Positions 10,366-21,652 of a stretch of 64,000 nucleotides of DNA are shown piece by piece. The translations under genes were made by a program, and so were the position numbers. The stretch is from Coptis chinensis. Taxonomy: Eukaryota; Streptophyta; Magnoliopsida; Ranunculales; Ranunculaceae. The stretch lies in NCBI GenBank assembly GCA_015680905.1, contig CM027382.1:18573501-18637500 (forward strand). The letters run 5' to 3'. The notes beneath the pieces were generated by a model. It saw only the letters and a program-made list of their open reading frames with translations. It was not told where the DNA came from and searched no databases. How positions within the stretch are numbered: position 1 is the first letter of the stretch; every line of letters begins with the position of its first letter.

Positions 10366-12533
10366 TCAACAGGAGGAGTCCGCTACCATTCCGGCGGTAG
10401 CACAACAAATATCAAACTTACCTTTCGGTAAGACTTTGGTCATCATATCCGACCCGTTCTTGTCGGTATGGATCTTCTTGATACACAAATGCTTGTCTTC
10501 GAGTACTTCTCTAATCCAATGATAACGCACATATATGTGCTTGGATCTAAAATAAAAACTTGAATTCTTGCTTAAATGGATGGCGCTCTGACTGTCACAT
10601 AGAACTACAAACTGTTTCTGCTTTAGCCCTAGTTCGTTGAAGAACCTCTTCATCCATAACAACTTTTTGCAACACTCAGTGGCTGTAATATACTTGGCCT
10701 CTGTAGTGGAGAGGGCAACACACTTTTGCAACTTAGATTGCCAAAAAACTGCTCCCCCTGCAAAAGTAACCAGATAACCGGAGGTGGACTTCATCGAGTC
10801 AACATCCCCTGCCATGTCTGCATCAGTGTAGCCTTCAAGTAAGGGCTTACTTCCACCAAAACACAAAGACGATTTAGAAGTTCCCTTGAGATATCTCAAT
10901 ATCCACTTAACACCTTCCCAATGTTCCTTACCCGGATTTGACAGAAAACGGCTTACAACACCAACGGCCAAAGCAATATCCGGTCTTGTATACACCATTG
11001 CGTACATCAAGCTGCCCACTGCGGATGCATAAGAAATTTTTCCATCTGACTCTGCTCATGCTCACCATTTGGACACATCTCTTTGGTCATGCGGAACTGG
11101 CCACAAAGCGGACAACTGACTGGCTTTGCTTGATCCATGTTGAATCTCTTCAATACCTTATCAATGTAGCTTTCTTGAGAAAGCCACAACTTCCCACTCT
11201 TTCTGTCATGAGTGATCCACATCCCAAGTATCTGCCTTGCTTGACTCAAATCTTTCATCTCAAAGGACTTACTCAAGTCTTTCTTCAGCTTGGATATCTT
11301 GTTGATGTTTGAGCCAATATATCATCCACATACAACAAGAGCACTATGAAATCCCCATCTGGAAATCTCTGAACAAACACACAATGATCGGAAGCAGACT
11401 TCTTGTATCCTTGCTTCACCATAAAGGAATCAAACTTTATGTACCACTGTCTCGGTGCTTGCTTCAACCTATACAAGCTCTTTATCAGCTTGCATACTAG
11501 GTGCTCCTTACCTTTGACCTCAAACCCCTCTGGCTGGTCTATGTAGACATCTTCTTCAAGGTCTCCATGAAGAAAAGCTATCTTAATATCTAGCTACTCA
11601 ACCTCTAGGTTCATACTTGCGGTCATACCCAATACCACCCGGATAAAAGTCATCTTCACTACAAGAAAGAAAATCTCATCAAAGTCAATCCCTTTCCTTT
11701 GACCGAATCCCTTCACAACAAGGTGAGCTTTGTGCCTTGGGTGAGGATTTTTTTCCTCATGCTTGACTTTGTATATCCACTTATTCTTGAGAATTTTTCA
11801 TCCTTGCGGTTTCTCAACTAACTCATAAGTGTGATTCTTATGCAAAGAATCCATCTCGTCATGCATGGCCTTCAACCATTTTTCTTTGTCTATACATTCA
11901 AGTGCCTCTTGATAGTACATAGGTTTTCCACCATCCGATAGTAGAACATACGTATGTGGTGGATACCTGGTTGAAGCTAGTCTCTCTTTATTTGACATCC
12001 TTGCCCCATCTGATGGTGCCTTAAGAGGATGCACTTCTACTTGCTTTGGTGGTGGTTCATGCACTTTATCTGCATCTTCTATACCAATAGGTTCTATCCT
12101 ATCATGAGTAATAAGATTCTCATCATGAGCTTTAAACTCATGGCTTTCTGCATTCTCAATGCCTTCTACACGTTCCACAGTAGGAACTTCTGGTTCTGAA
12201 TCAACAAGATCATTGGTGAAAGCCTGTAGCTTCTCACCCTCCTCAAAGTCTGCTATGGTTTGGTCTTTCCAGGAACATAACATCTCGACTTCAGATTACC
12301 TTCTTGTTAATTGGATCATAGAGTTTGTAACCAAACTTTTTATCTCTATAACCTAGAAAAATGCACTGCTTGGCTTTGTCATCAAGCTTGGATCTCTCAT
12401 CTTTCGGAATATGCACAAATGCCCTGCACCCAAATACCCTAAAGTATCCATAATCAACATCTCTACCTGACCATACTCTTTCTAGATAATCACTATTCAG
12501 AGGCTTTGACGGCGATAGGTTGATCACATACAC
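10366..12533 (-). pseudogene. copia reverse transcriptase and RNase H region
   Basis: Fossil. The N-terminal part of the RT has the usual acidic linker and MHDEMDSLHKNHTYELV. The core holds YRLKQAPRQWY and the catalytic LLYVDDIL. The RNase H end has YTRPDIALAVGVVSRF, ILRYLKGT, TDADMAGD and the STTEAKYI motif. Order and wording fit TNT1-like copia elements. Broken in several places. Confidence 0.9.
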
Positions 12534-12644
12534 AGCTGTACATATTGCTTCTACCCACTAGGTTCTAGGTAGCTTAGAGTGAGATATCATGCATCTCATC
12601 CTCTCTACAATGGTACGGTTCATTCTCTCTACTATTCCATTTTG

Positions 12645-13098
12645 TTATGGTGTCTTGGGAACGGTCTGCTCATGACGAATCCCATGACTCTGGTAATACT
12701 CTTCAAATGGCCCAATGTACTCACCCCCATTATCTGAGCGAATACACTTCAACAACTTCCCAGTCTCTCTTTCCACCATGCTGTGGAATTTCTCAAACAC
12801 GCCAAGTACTTTATCCTTGGTCTTCATACTATAGGCCCATATACTTTCTTGATGCATCATCAATAAAGGTCACGAAGTATGAAGCTCCCCCATGGGACTT
12901 CACTTTTATAGGATCACATAAGTCTGTGTGCACTAGTTCAAGGACATTGTCCTTTCTGTGAGACGGGAATCTTTGGAAAGACACCCTGTGTTGCTTTCCT
13001 ACCAAACAGTGAGTATATGTATTTAAATGTGTACCTTTGATGTTTGGCAAGGCCTTTTGCTTAGCAAAACTTCCATCCCTTTTATGCCCATATGACAC
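12645..13098 (-). pseudogene. copia integrase core
   Basis: Fossil integrase. ELVHTDLCDPIKV and YFVTFIDDASRK mark the first acidic site, and IRSDNGGEYIGPFEEY marks the second. Upstream SFAKQKALPNIKG and the HCLVGKQHR piece belong to the GAG-pre-integrase zinc-binding region. Placement before the RT defines the copia order. Confidence 0.88.
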
Positions 13099-13235
13099 AA
13101 TCTCTTGTGCTACAGTTCAGAGGAAGCTTCTTCTTCTGCCGCATTCACTTCTGCTTTATACAAACTAGCCTGTGTTTTGTAAAGAGAGTAAGTTTTCTTT
13201 CCTTTGGCTGCTACAATGGAACCTCTGCTCAGTTT

Positions 13236-14415
13236 TCATACCCCGTTACCAAACGAATTTACAAAGCCATCATCATCTAGCTTCCCAGCCGAAATTAGGC
13301 TTAGTCGAATGTCAGGGACATGTCTTACATCCTTGAGTGTCAAGGGGTAGCCGACATTGGTTTCTATATGAACATCACTAATGCCTATAATCTTCGAGAC
13401 GCCATTGTTACCCATCTTCACTTCACCATATTCACCACCACTGTAGGTAGTGAAGAATTCCTGTGCGGTGTGACGTGATAGGATGCTCCTGTATCTATCA
13501 CCCACTCTGTATCCTAACATGAGGTACTAAGACAACACACACCACAATCTGACACAATTCCCACTAGGTAGTCGACTAGTGCGGTAGTATCTCTGCCTGT
13601 GTTTCCATTCCTCTGCACCATGTCTTCATGTACACAGTTATTCTTCTCATTCCTCTTCAGTGTTATGCACTCATATCTGAAGTGGCCCTTGGTGGCACAA
13701 TAGTAACATTGCCTCTCTGCCTTAGGAGTTCCAGCTTCACCCCTAGATTTACTTTTGTCATCACCTCTAGAACGAGATGGTTTTCTGTATCTACCTCTCC
13801 CCCGTTTCTCTGTGACAAGGATCTTTGAGCGAGAGGAGCTTCCTTTTGAACTCTTTCTAGTCTCCTCATTTAACAAAGACGTGGTAGCCATCTCCATGGT
13901 AACAATTCCATCCTTGGCTGCTCCGTGTAAAGAGACTGCTAATGTCTCCCAACTTTTGGGTAGAGAGTCTAATAGAAACAAAGCCTCAACTTCGTCTCCC
14001 AAATTAATCTTCATCAAATGCATCTGATTAATGATATTCTGTACTTCGTTAAGATGCTCAGACATTGAAAAACCTTCTTGGTACTTCGTGTCGGCAAACT
14101 TCTTAACGACCATCACTTTGTTTTCGCCCGACTTCCTCTCATAAAGGTCTTTGAGTTTCTTCCACAAACCAAAAGCTGTAGTCTCTTGGGATACATGGTG
14201 AAAGACACTATCATCAATCCACTGTCAAATGTACCCAATTGCTTTTTGTTAAGCTTGCTCCACTCAGCCGTAGCAACAGTTTCCAGTCTTTCTCCTCCAT
14301 TCTCAATGGGTTGTGCCAAGTCCTTGTAATAAAGCAAGTCTTCTAGCTTGGCTTTCCAAATGGTGTAGTTCTTCCTATTCAGACTCGTCATGCGAGTGTT
14401 CATGGAATGGTCCAT
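13236..14415 (-). pseudogene. copia gag and protease region
   Basis: Fossil. The gag opens with NRKNYTIWKAKLEDLLYYKDL, has the UBN2-type core (WETLAVSLHG), a basic linker and a CCHC zinc knuckle CYYCATKGHFRYEC near 13670-13711. The following LKDVRHVPDIRLSLISAGKLD is the protease-to-integrase junction of TNT1-like elements. Broken in more than one place. Confidence 0.88.
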
Positions 14416-14510
14416 TTCTACAAGTTATTTAAACTCAAATCTTCTCTCAGGAGTTTTGTCAAACACCTTCCAACCAAGATTTGGATAACACCCTAGGCTA
14501 ATCTAACCTG

Positions 14511-14522
14511 GCTCTGATACCA
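14511..14522 (-). other. Primer-binding site of the copia element (tRNA-iMet)
   Basis: TGGTATCAGAGC on the minus strand, two bases inside the 5' LTR, complementary to the 3' end of initiator methionine tRNA. Confidence 0.93.
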
Positions 14523-14524
14523 CT

Positions 14525-15265
14525 TGTTGGGGTTTGTACCAATACCACTCGATTTCCCCACTATACAAATAACTTGTATTTGAACTCAATTCAACTCTAG
14601 ACAAATTCTAAATATCAACTACAACCTATACTAACATGCCCAACTTCACTAAATAACTATTAACAACAAATAATAATGTAAAGCAGTAAAAGCAAACCAC
14701 AACACAAAAATTTACTGTGGTTTGGCCAATGGTGCCTACTTCCACAAGAGCTAGTCCTTTATAAAGTGGGAAGGAAGATTACAATCACTCCTTGCAGTCT
14801 CTCACCTTACTAGATCACTCCTCTCTATTTACAGGGTTGTATCTCTGTAAATGTTATCTCTTAATCTTGATAGCTTTCAAGATTGGGTTTCTCTCTTTGT
14901 TCTTGTGTATTTTCATGTCTCTTATGAGTGTTAGGTTTTGCCAAAAACTCTAACTCTTATTGCAAACTCGCGGTCCACAAAAATAGATTTCTTCTGAAAA
15001 TAGACTTGAGCACGGGGTGCGCCTCGAGCAAGAACAAGCTAAGCACGGGGTGCGCTGAAGTGCCTGGAGGTCGACCAAGGCATGAGCGCGGGGTGTGCCT
15101 CGAGCAGAGCAAACTGAGCGCATGGCGCGCTGAAGTGTTTGGAGGTCGAGCAAGGCATGAGCGCGTGTCGCGCCTTGTGCAAGACCAAAATGAGCGCATG
15201 GCACGCTCAGCCTTCTTCATGCAGACTAACTTCAGCTTCTCCTCATGTGAGGGATAACTCCAACA
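14525..15265 (-). repeat. 5' LTR of the copia element (right-hand)
   Basis: Partner of the repeat at 9576-10315. It carries a TTTATAAAGT-like block and the same GC-rich tandem array. The differences from its partner are spread along the whole length. Confidence 0.95.
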
Positions 15266-15692
15266 ATAATTGCATTAAATCATCAGTAGTTAATGAACAC
15301 AACAACTGCTCCCAAGATGCAAATCCAGTGTCAGTTGGAGAGATAACTTCTAAGCATATGCACATTTATCTTATCTCTTCCTATCTCATTTCTAAAATTT
15401 TAAGCAAAAGTAAAACCCCTAATCACCATCTTAGATTGCTAATTAGTTTTTGTTTCACTCACAAAAATGAGTCAAAGACCGCAATGAATTATTAATCAAC
15501 AACTTTTGACCTTTTATGTAGTAAAAAATTAGGGAAAAGGCCGAATCTCGGAAGCCTACATATGACATTATCCTACATATGACATATGGCAATGCGGAAA
15601 ACAACAATATTGTCTAAACTTAACACTTTTCAGTTTTCACTTAAAGATGAAGTATGAAACAAAAAACAAACAAAATTATATATGGCACATAC
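15266..15692. other. Helitron interior between transporter exons (intron)
   Basis: On the minus strand this lies between the GTATGT donor of one SLC35F exon and the next exon, which is now displaced by the copia element. It is an AT-rich intron-like sequence with no other feature. Confidence 0.55.
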
Positions 15693-15750
15693 CAAGATAA
15701 TTTGCCTGAACATCGATAAATCCAGCAAGAGCATACCAATACTAAGGAAC
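15693..15750 (-). pseudogene. Second captured SLC35F-like exon
   Basis: Short minus-strand exon reading YWYALAGFIDVQANYL, flanked by a TTCAG acceptor and a G|GTATGT donor. In SLC35F transporters this segment comes immediately before the AYQY segment found at 9383-9575, so the two belong to one captured gene copy. An in-frame TAG stands at the start of the exon (before YWY), so the copy is dead. It is too short to name alone; the adjacency makes the call. Confidence 0.72.
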
Positions 15751-16092
15751 CTGAATATACAATAAAATAAAATAAAATAAAAAAAATTAAAAACAACAAC
15801 ATAGAATTGCCTTAAGTCACTATATTCATGAAGCTGGTGTGAATGATCAAGATAGTTACCAGTAGCTTTCTACGTTGAGATAAAAGGATGGGTGTGTAAA
15901 CCAAAGCGAGAGATAAATAAGTGAAGAAAGACTGACTAAAAAGAGTCTCAACACCTGTCAAAATTTCAAGTCAAACACACATAACGAAATTTGGTGCAAA
16001 TAAGAATGAAACATCATACAAATGACTAAGAATATGAAAAGGGGTTGTTGAGAATGTAACCAAGATTGGTTAGCAGAGAAGCAGTGAAGCTT

Positions 16093-16184
16093 CTAAAATG
16101 TTAAACAAAAAAGCTTCTACTTAAGCTCTTTAGCAGAAAAACAGTTGCTCACTCACCGAATCATCGCTGCATGAGAGGTACCTT
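16093..16184 (-). repeat. Copy 2 of the 100-bp dispersed repeat
   Basis: Partner of 7936-8034. The copies share CTAAAATGTTAAACAAAAAA, the TTAGCAGAAAAACA block and CACTCACCGAATCATCGCTG. This copy keeps the longer exon-like frame next to it. Confidence 0.75.
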
Positions 16185-16262
16185 TATGAGGATCTTCAAC
16201 CAATGAGTCAAGATCTTGGATCAATTCTTGGCGATAGTGTTGCATAACATGCACATAAATCT
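16157..16262 (-). pseudogene. Exon-like segment of an unidentified captured gene
   Basis: Minus-strand open frame reading VMQHYRQELIQDLDSLVEDP and then HKGTSHAAMIR, ending in a strong GTGAGT donor. I do not recognise the family. Composition (acidic, glutamine-containing helix) looks like real protein, and its strand agrees with the other captured exons of the Helitron. Its upstream border is unclear (an AG lies near 16263). Confidence 0.45.
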
Positions 16263-18392
16263 AACAAGCATGATATAAAACATGCTAAGTAGCAGAAACC
16301 GCAATAAAACTCAACCTTTTTCTTAACATATGAGTGAGAATATATTAATGACCTGGCTCGTTGTACCAATGGCCCTTTTAGAACACAGTTAGAGTGCTCT
16401 AACCAAAGTTAATGCTTCCATGCTCCATAGACACAGTTACTCTATGGGGGAAAATGATAGAAAATAAAACAATCATAGTCTGAAATCAAAATTAGCAAGA
16501 CAAACCAATAAATTAAGTCAAGGAAAAAAAAACATAACAGAATGACAAACACGAAAGTGGATGGATACAATATCAGCTGTAATGGACGCAATAAAAAAGG
16601 ACGCGAGGAAATTCAACATGCAACACATTAGTGCTTCAAGTTTTGATGAATTTTAATTAGTGGTTAGTATTCGTATTTATTTTTCTTTGGATGCCGAGAG
16701 TAATAGTTATTACTTTTGGTACTTGCTAGTTTCGTCATTGTAGTAGTGTAACTGTGTAAGCATTTACTTTAATAAGGTGTATGTCAAAGGGAAAATTTAA
16801 AAATAACACTTGCAACTTAAAATATAAGGGTTGTTGTTAGCGAGTACACATATTTTTTGGATTATTTGAATGCTTAAAGCTAAAGTAATTAGAAATTTCA
16901 TACACAACACTTGTATAACTATTTACTCACATTGATTATGCTACTAACATTTAATACCACTAAAGATGATCATAGATGCCCAACTCGTTGAGAACATGGT
17001 AAAGTTAAGAAGAATAGGATATAAAAGTTCAATGCCAGATAAATTAACACAATCTCCAAGTAAGCCTACTGATATAAAATAGGATCGACATCAACACGCA
17101 TACCTAGCATAGATTGGATGCACTTATTTGCAAGACATTTAAAAAAAAAGAGAATAGCTGTTATTAGTGCACACTATTATCACAAACAGAAAGCAAATTT
17201 GGATGGCCTCCGGTCCCAGTCATTTCCTAACGCTAGCAAATGGAAAATAAGTTGGTTATATATTAAGTGCGCAGTCTATAAAGCAATAATATAGTGAAAA
17301 ACAATAACACAGTAAGTACTAAACAACATTATTTATAGTCAACTTTATACAAAATAAAAACACTCCCAGAGCACATAATCATTTGTTAGCTGAAGTCCAA
17401 CAAACTATGTACATTACTACTTGTAAGAGATGAATGTTAATACATCACTTTTCCAAGGAGTTCTTAGCAAAGACATCTAACAACAATGAGGATGGAGGGC
17501 TCCCTCATAAGCATGAGTTGGCATCGTTCTGATGTAAGTGTAGTGGTTGGATTTTAGTAAATTGCATCACGAAGGGATAGAGAAATGGAGAAAGCAAATT
17601 TTGTATGGGTCTTTGTGAGAAAGAAAACAAAACTAAGAAAGAAAGAGAGATGGAGAGATAGAAGAAATTAGAGAATATCATAAAGATAAAGAGACCAGAC
17701 TGGAAAATATTGATATCGGAAAATGATCCATTAGTGTAAAATCAGTATAAAATGAGTCAATGGAGACACAATCAATTGTGGCACTGAATCAAGGAACATA
17801 TTGTTCAGCTTTTGGGGCATTCTTAGTGCCTCCCATGAAGAAAAAGGACTGAACAGCAAGCCAAAAAATTGCACATCCCAACTATACACAAGTCAAATCC
17901 TGCTGAAAACATCACCCATTGATTGGCCACATAGAATTAAATATGAAAGAGATAGACAAAAGCTCCTCTAACATTGTTATCAACACCGATGATGACCTTT
18001 GTTTTTCTAGTTAATATAGTAGGCATCAAAATAAATATGACATGATCACCACATAACACAAACCCATATTAGTAAAAAACACTATTTTTTCTTTGTTGAA
18101 CAAAAAAATTCCAACATTTGTGCGTGGATGACTAAAAAAAACTTTCCATGACTATTGTGTGGATGACTATGAGGGGCACAATGACACTTGACCATAATTC
18201 TAGTGTCAGAGTAAAGCCTTAAAGGCTTAATCACATCTAGTTATATGAACCGCCTTAAGGAGATTGTGTATCATGTCACATTAAATAGGGAATGACCTCT
18301 AAACAAAGCTGTTATAAATAATTAAAGATGCAAACATTTCCAATATTAAATTGAGGTAAGCCAATTTAAGGCATACTAAAAAAGCTACACAC
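16263..18392. other. Helitron interior, no recognised gene
   Basis: About 2.1 kb of AT-rich DNA. Purine-rich GAGAGAT runs occur at about 17570-17690. A minus-strand stretch around 17780-17930 looks mildly exon-like (SFFFMGGTKNAPKAEQY) but could not be assigned. No RepHel domain was seen. Confidence 0.45.
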
Positions 18393-18824
18393 CTGCACAG
18401 GGAGTCGATATATGCTTTCTGAGTTGTGGAATTACAAATCCTTGTAACCTTGCAGTTAATATACTTCTGGGCGATGAATAAAGACAACGATCCCCAACCA
18501 CATCGGATGTCAAGGACAGTATGGCTACAAATCCAGAACTGAAACATATTAGTTTCTTTAAGTAGTAGGGGTTATAACAACAGATCAGTGAGGTGAAGAA
18601 GAACAACAACACGTAACATAGAGATATAAACTGATATACACCCTAGTTGACATATCTAAGTATCAATAAACTGAATTGAAGAAAGTAATTAGCTTTACAT
18701 GAGCCACTCACCTATATTTCATATTCTTAATTTCCTAGCACCATGTTGAAAAATGAGGTGGGCAGCTCATAATGTTGGGATTTTGGTGTTTCAGTCTTGA
18801 TGGCTATAGGCATATCCTGAAGAG
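18393..18824 (-). pseudogene. Captured fragment of a coclaurine N-methyltransferase-like gene
   Basis: Two minus-strand exons. The first (18712-18824, after a TTTTTGCAG acceptor) reads LQDMPIAIKTE, SQHYELPTSFFNMVLG. The second (18393-18524, between a GTAG acceptor and a GTGTGT donor) reads [21 protein letters not shown], then [11 protein letters not shown]. VLDxxCGWGS is the SAM-binding motif of the cyclopropane-synthase-like N-methyltransferases; coclaurine and related plant N-methyltransferases carry this wording and the exon order. The usual second glycine of motif I is arginine, and the end of the first exon is scrambled with stops where NLKYSCCYF is expected. About 70 of some 350 residues remain. 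It follows the SAC fragment on the same strand. Confidence 0.82.
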
Positions 18825-19371
18825 CTGCAAAAAGCTAACAATTTGAAGCATGTCAAAAATGGTCTACCAACATTATAAGAACAACTTTGACATTCATTAG
18901 AGACAAAACATGCAAAGGTAATAAGAGAAATCTCTCCCAAAATGATCTTTTGTATTACCCTAAATGACCAAATGGATGATGCAGAGCTTCGGTGGTGACC
19001 GTGAGCGAGCACCTAGGTGAATGACATTCTTTTGCCCACCTAAAAAGGTAATGGTATTTGGTGCCAGCATTTAATATTCTGAAAAATATAGATTATCAGA
19101 TCTTCCTTCATGCATAGCTTTAATATCCACCTTTACTATATACAAAAAAGCTACTTGGCAATGGTATCACATATAATATTATCAGGAGTAAGGGTATATC
19201 ACCGCCACACCTGATTGCACTAAAGCAAATCCAGTGAAATATTTTGGATATGGACACAAATTTCTTTTAGGTTAAAGCTAAACCATCCATTCCAACTGGA
19301 CCAGGAGACAAATATTGATTAACTCAAAAGCACAAGTCTGTTAATATTTACAAGTATATGAAGAGAGATAC

Positions 19372-20430
19372 CTTGTTGTGAGTGGGAGAACCGCCATACT
19401 GGAGTGCAAGAGTGTCACCCATTGCCTCGTACAATTGCATCAAATCATCAGCTAAAGGAGAACTCAAATCAACTCTGGGCTCATCTATGAATCCTAAGGC
19501 GCGAAGTTGATGTCCTAGAGCAGCCAGACCATAGGAATATTGTGCAACATTAGTGCGATCCAAGCAGTCTATGCAGTTGGTCCTAAGCACACCTTTTTGG
19601 AACTTAAGTGGCTTGAGGGATTGATTCTCATTAATATCTTCATTATGTGGACCAGGTTGTGATTCCAAGTTATCTATATTTTCTATTTTACCATCGAAGT
19701 AGATATGTGCAGATGACTGGCGACCACCATTTCTACTGTAATACAATTAACACTCATTTGTTTAACTTTACATCTGGATCTGACAACATCGAGGATAGGA
19801 TTTGAGAAATACTTACTCATGGAAGGTATATTTGAAAGAGACCTTTGGTGTCAACTTTGGTGTTATACTCGACAATAGAAGAAATATGTTCGGTTCAATG
19901 CATCAACAGAAAACTTGCCCAGTATAGCTAACACGTTCTTATCTCTTCTGCAAAACAGAAAATAATAATCTTTTAGTACAAATTATGCTCTCTAGGAAGA
20001 CCAAGCATTAACAGGAAAATAACTGATATCCTGACAAACCTTCTACAATGTTTATGAATATCCCAATGAAGGAATTTTATACGGCTAGCTTCTGGTAAAT
20101 CATTATTGATAAATTTGATCGCATTAGCAAACTCTGCATGTAGTATAGATTCTTGATGCTTCTTCTCCTGTGTCTGTTATAAGCCAACAATGATGACAAA
20201 TAAAAATAAAGTAGGAAATCCCAAGTAGAGATCGATAGTAAACTGTTGAAATAAGATGCCCAAGTATATGTAACTATTCCATACAATATGCATTCAAAAA
20301 TTACATTTCCTCAAATTTACAGAGCTACCTACCTTGATCAAATTTAAAATGATTATTGGGCTTCCATAACTCTCAAAGAGATTCTCAAAATAAATTCTGG
20401 TCACTTCATAATTTTGGTTCTTCTTTGACA
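19372..20430 (-). pseudogene. Captured fragment of a SAC-domain phosphoinositide phosphatase (FIG4-like)
   Basis: Four minus-strand exons with GT/AG borders: 20332-20430 (KKNQNYEVTRIYFENL, PIIILNLIK), 20040-20166 (ESILHAEFANAIKFIN, FLHWDIHKH), 19817-19947 (DKNVLAILGKFSVDAL, TYFFYCRV) and 19372-19735 (RNGGRQSSAHIYFDG, GVLRTNCIDCLDRTNVAQYS, LYEAMGDTLALQYGG). SAC enzymes remove phosphates from membrane phosphoinositides. The catalytic CX5R loop (CIDCLDR) is intact, and the wording is that of the plant SAC2-5 group. The third exon has a one-base shift after FFYCRV. The N-terminal half and the C-terminal tail are missing, leaving about 240 of some 800 residues. Splice sites are well preserved, so a spliced chimeric transcript is possible. 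Confidence 0.88.
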
Positions 20431-21090
20431 CTGGAATGAGATACATATATATGTTAAATTAACAACATGGAACTAACTAATGATGCGCTATAAAGTTAAG
20501 ATTATGAAGCCCAATAATCATTTATTAAAATTCAATTATTAAAATTTAACAACCCCCAGATAATGAGTGGGTTAGTATCGAACCTGAATAGAGAAAAGAA
20601 AAAGATAATTGATTTAGTATAGTCGAAACTGATTGAGGAATCAGAAGTTGAAATTTTTTCTGGTAATCAAACAATTTATTGAAGGTGAGAAGATGGGCAT
20701 AAAACCCCAATGAAGAATTTGGAGAGCAATGAGTTTGAGAGAGAGAGGGAGACAGAGAGATTGGGAAGAGGAAGGGATTGCATAATAGCTAATTAAAGTC
20801 GGTAATGAAGGCTAATTAAAGTTGGCCATTAATGGTGGCGTACAATTCAAATGATACATGGAGTTTGTTTTTTTATTCACCAACACATAAAATGACCAAT
20901 TATTCCTGCTTAAAGTGCCCTAAGCAATACTTTAATTTAAGGACACTATGGGAACTAGAAATTTACAAAAGCTAGAAAGACCAAGTAGTCCTTCTAATTA
21001 TTATTTGGGTGTTTTGAGTTAATTATTCATCTAGGGGTATTATGCGTAAGAAAAATACCGAGATGAATTTAAGAACCCAAGTTAGTTATA
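20431..21090. other. Helitron 5' portion, no gene
   Basis: It includes a GAGAGAGAGGGAG purine block (about 20735-20770) that, read on the minus strand, is a CT-rich leader-like tract. The rest is AT-rich. It may hold the promoter-side flank of the captured SAC fragment. Confidence 0.4.
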
Positions 21091-21110
21091 GGAGATACTA
21101 CTAGTAGAGA
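21091..21110 (-). repeat. Helitron 5' terminus
   Basis: On the minus strand TCTCTACTAGTAGTATCTCC follows an A. TCTCTACTA is a common beginning of plant Helitrons. Confidence 0.75.
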
Positions 21111-21240
21111 TATTATAGTTCTACCCTCTTTAATTGAGGAAGCGTTTCTAAAGTGTCTACGTGTCATGGCTAATTAAGAAAAAGTAGGAGATAAAATAGG
21201 AAACAAATATTTATCTTTATATTTATATATATATATATAT

Positions 21241-21652
21241 ATACCATCACTAATCTATTTGTTGGAGCATTTGCAGAGACTCCAGTTTTTTCTAAGCTCT
21301 ATTACTAATTATAAAAAAGTATGATATAAATAAGAAAACAATCCCATCTAGAGTTTCATAGAGTCTCTAACTTTTCCCAAACATTATAGCTAATTACGAA
21401 AAAAACAATCCCATCTAGAGTTTCACAGAATCTCCAACTTTTCCTAAACAATATAGTTAATTATGAAAAAAAAAAATAGGAGAGAAAAAACTAAATTGCT
21501 AAATATAATAGTTTCTACCAAAAACGATTTTCCTAAAACCCTTTCGATTTGATGCATCATCCCGCTGTGGGATTTAGACATTTATTCATAGTTAAGGATA
21601 TATGATTCTAAAAATCACAACTCCGGCCACAATAATTACTATATATTCCAAT
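21241..21652 (+). repeat. Direct repeat, copy A (about 400 bp)
   Basis: The block from ACCATCAC..TTGGAGCATTTGCAGAGACTCC to the CCACAATAATTAC end recurs at 22131-22528 at about 85-90 % by eye. The two copies lie about 480 bp apart. Neither has clear TG...CA ends, so LTR status is unproven. Each copy also repeats CAATCCCATCTAGAGTTTCA internally. Confidence 0.85.

Larger units (their letters stand above)
9576..15265 (-). mobile_element. Ty1/copia retrotransposon, TNT1/Tork-like, broken
   Basis: LTR retrotransposon on the minus strand, bounded by LTRs of 740 and 741 bp that begin TGTTGG and end CCAACA. A 5-bp duplication ATAAT lies on both sides (9571-9575 and 15266-15270). The primer-binding site next to the right-hand LTR matches initiator tRNA-Met, and a purine-rich tract adjoins the left-hand LTR. 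The internal order gag, protease, integrase, reverse transcriptase, RNase H is that of copia. All domains are present but the coding region is broken in several places. The LTRs differ at roughly 5-6 % of sites by eye, about two million years at a commonly used plant rate; this is a coarse guess. It inserted into the Helitron at an exon edge. Confidence 0.95.
6543..21110 (-). mobile_element. Helitron carrying fragments of several genes
   Basis: Rolling-circle transposon on the minus strand. Its 5' end reads TCTCTACTAGTAGTATCTCC and is preceded by A. Its 3' end reads GCGTGC-AGA-GCACGTGC-ATCTTG-CTAG and is followed by T: a short hairpin just before CTAG, and insertion between A and T, as Helitrons do. 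Inside, in the element's own sense orientation, are exon fragments of a SAC phosphatase, a coclaurine N-methyltransferase-like enzyme, an SLC35F-like transporter and one unidentified exon, most still flanked by GT/AG splice signals. No RepHel gene was found, so it is non-autonomous. Minus the later copia and MITE insertions it would be about 8.4 kb. The two ends were paired by eye; they could belong to two different Helitrons, but the orientation of every fragment agrees with one. Confidence 0.75.

Noticed and set aside
9978-10431. Overlapping frames in the GC-rich part of the copia LTR, and their copies near 14.9-15.5 kb
   Set aside because: They lie in LTR tandem repeats on both strands. 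Long frames there result from GC content, not from a gene.
10938-11500. Plus-strand frames across the copia pol region
   Set aside because: They are antisense to clear RT and RNase H motifs.
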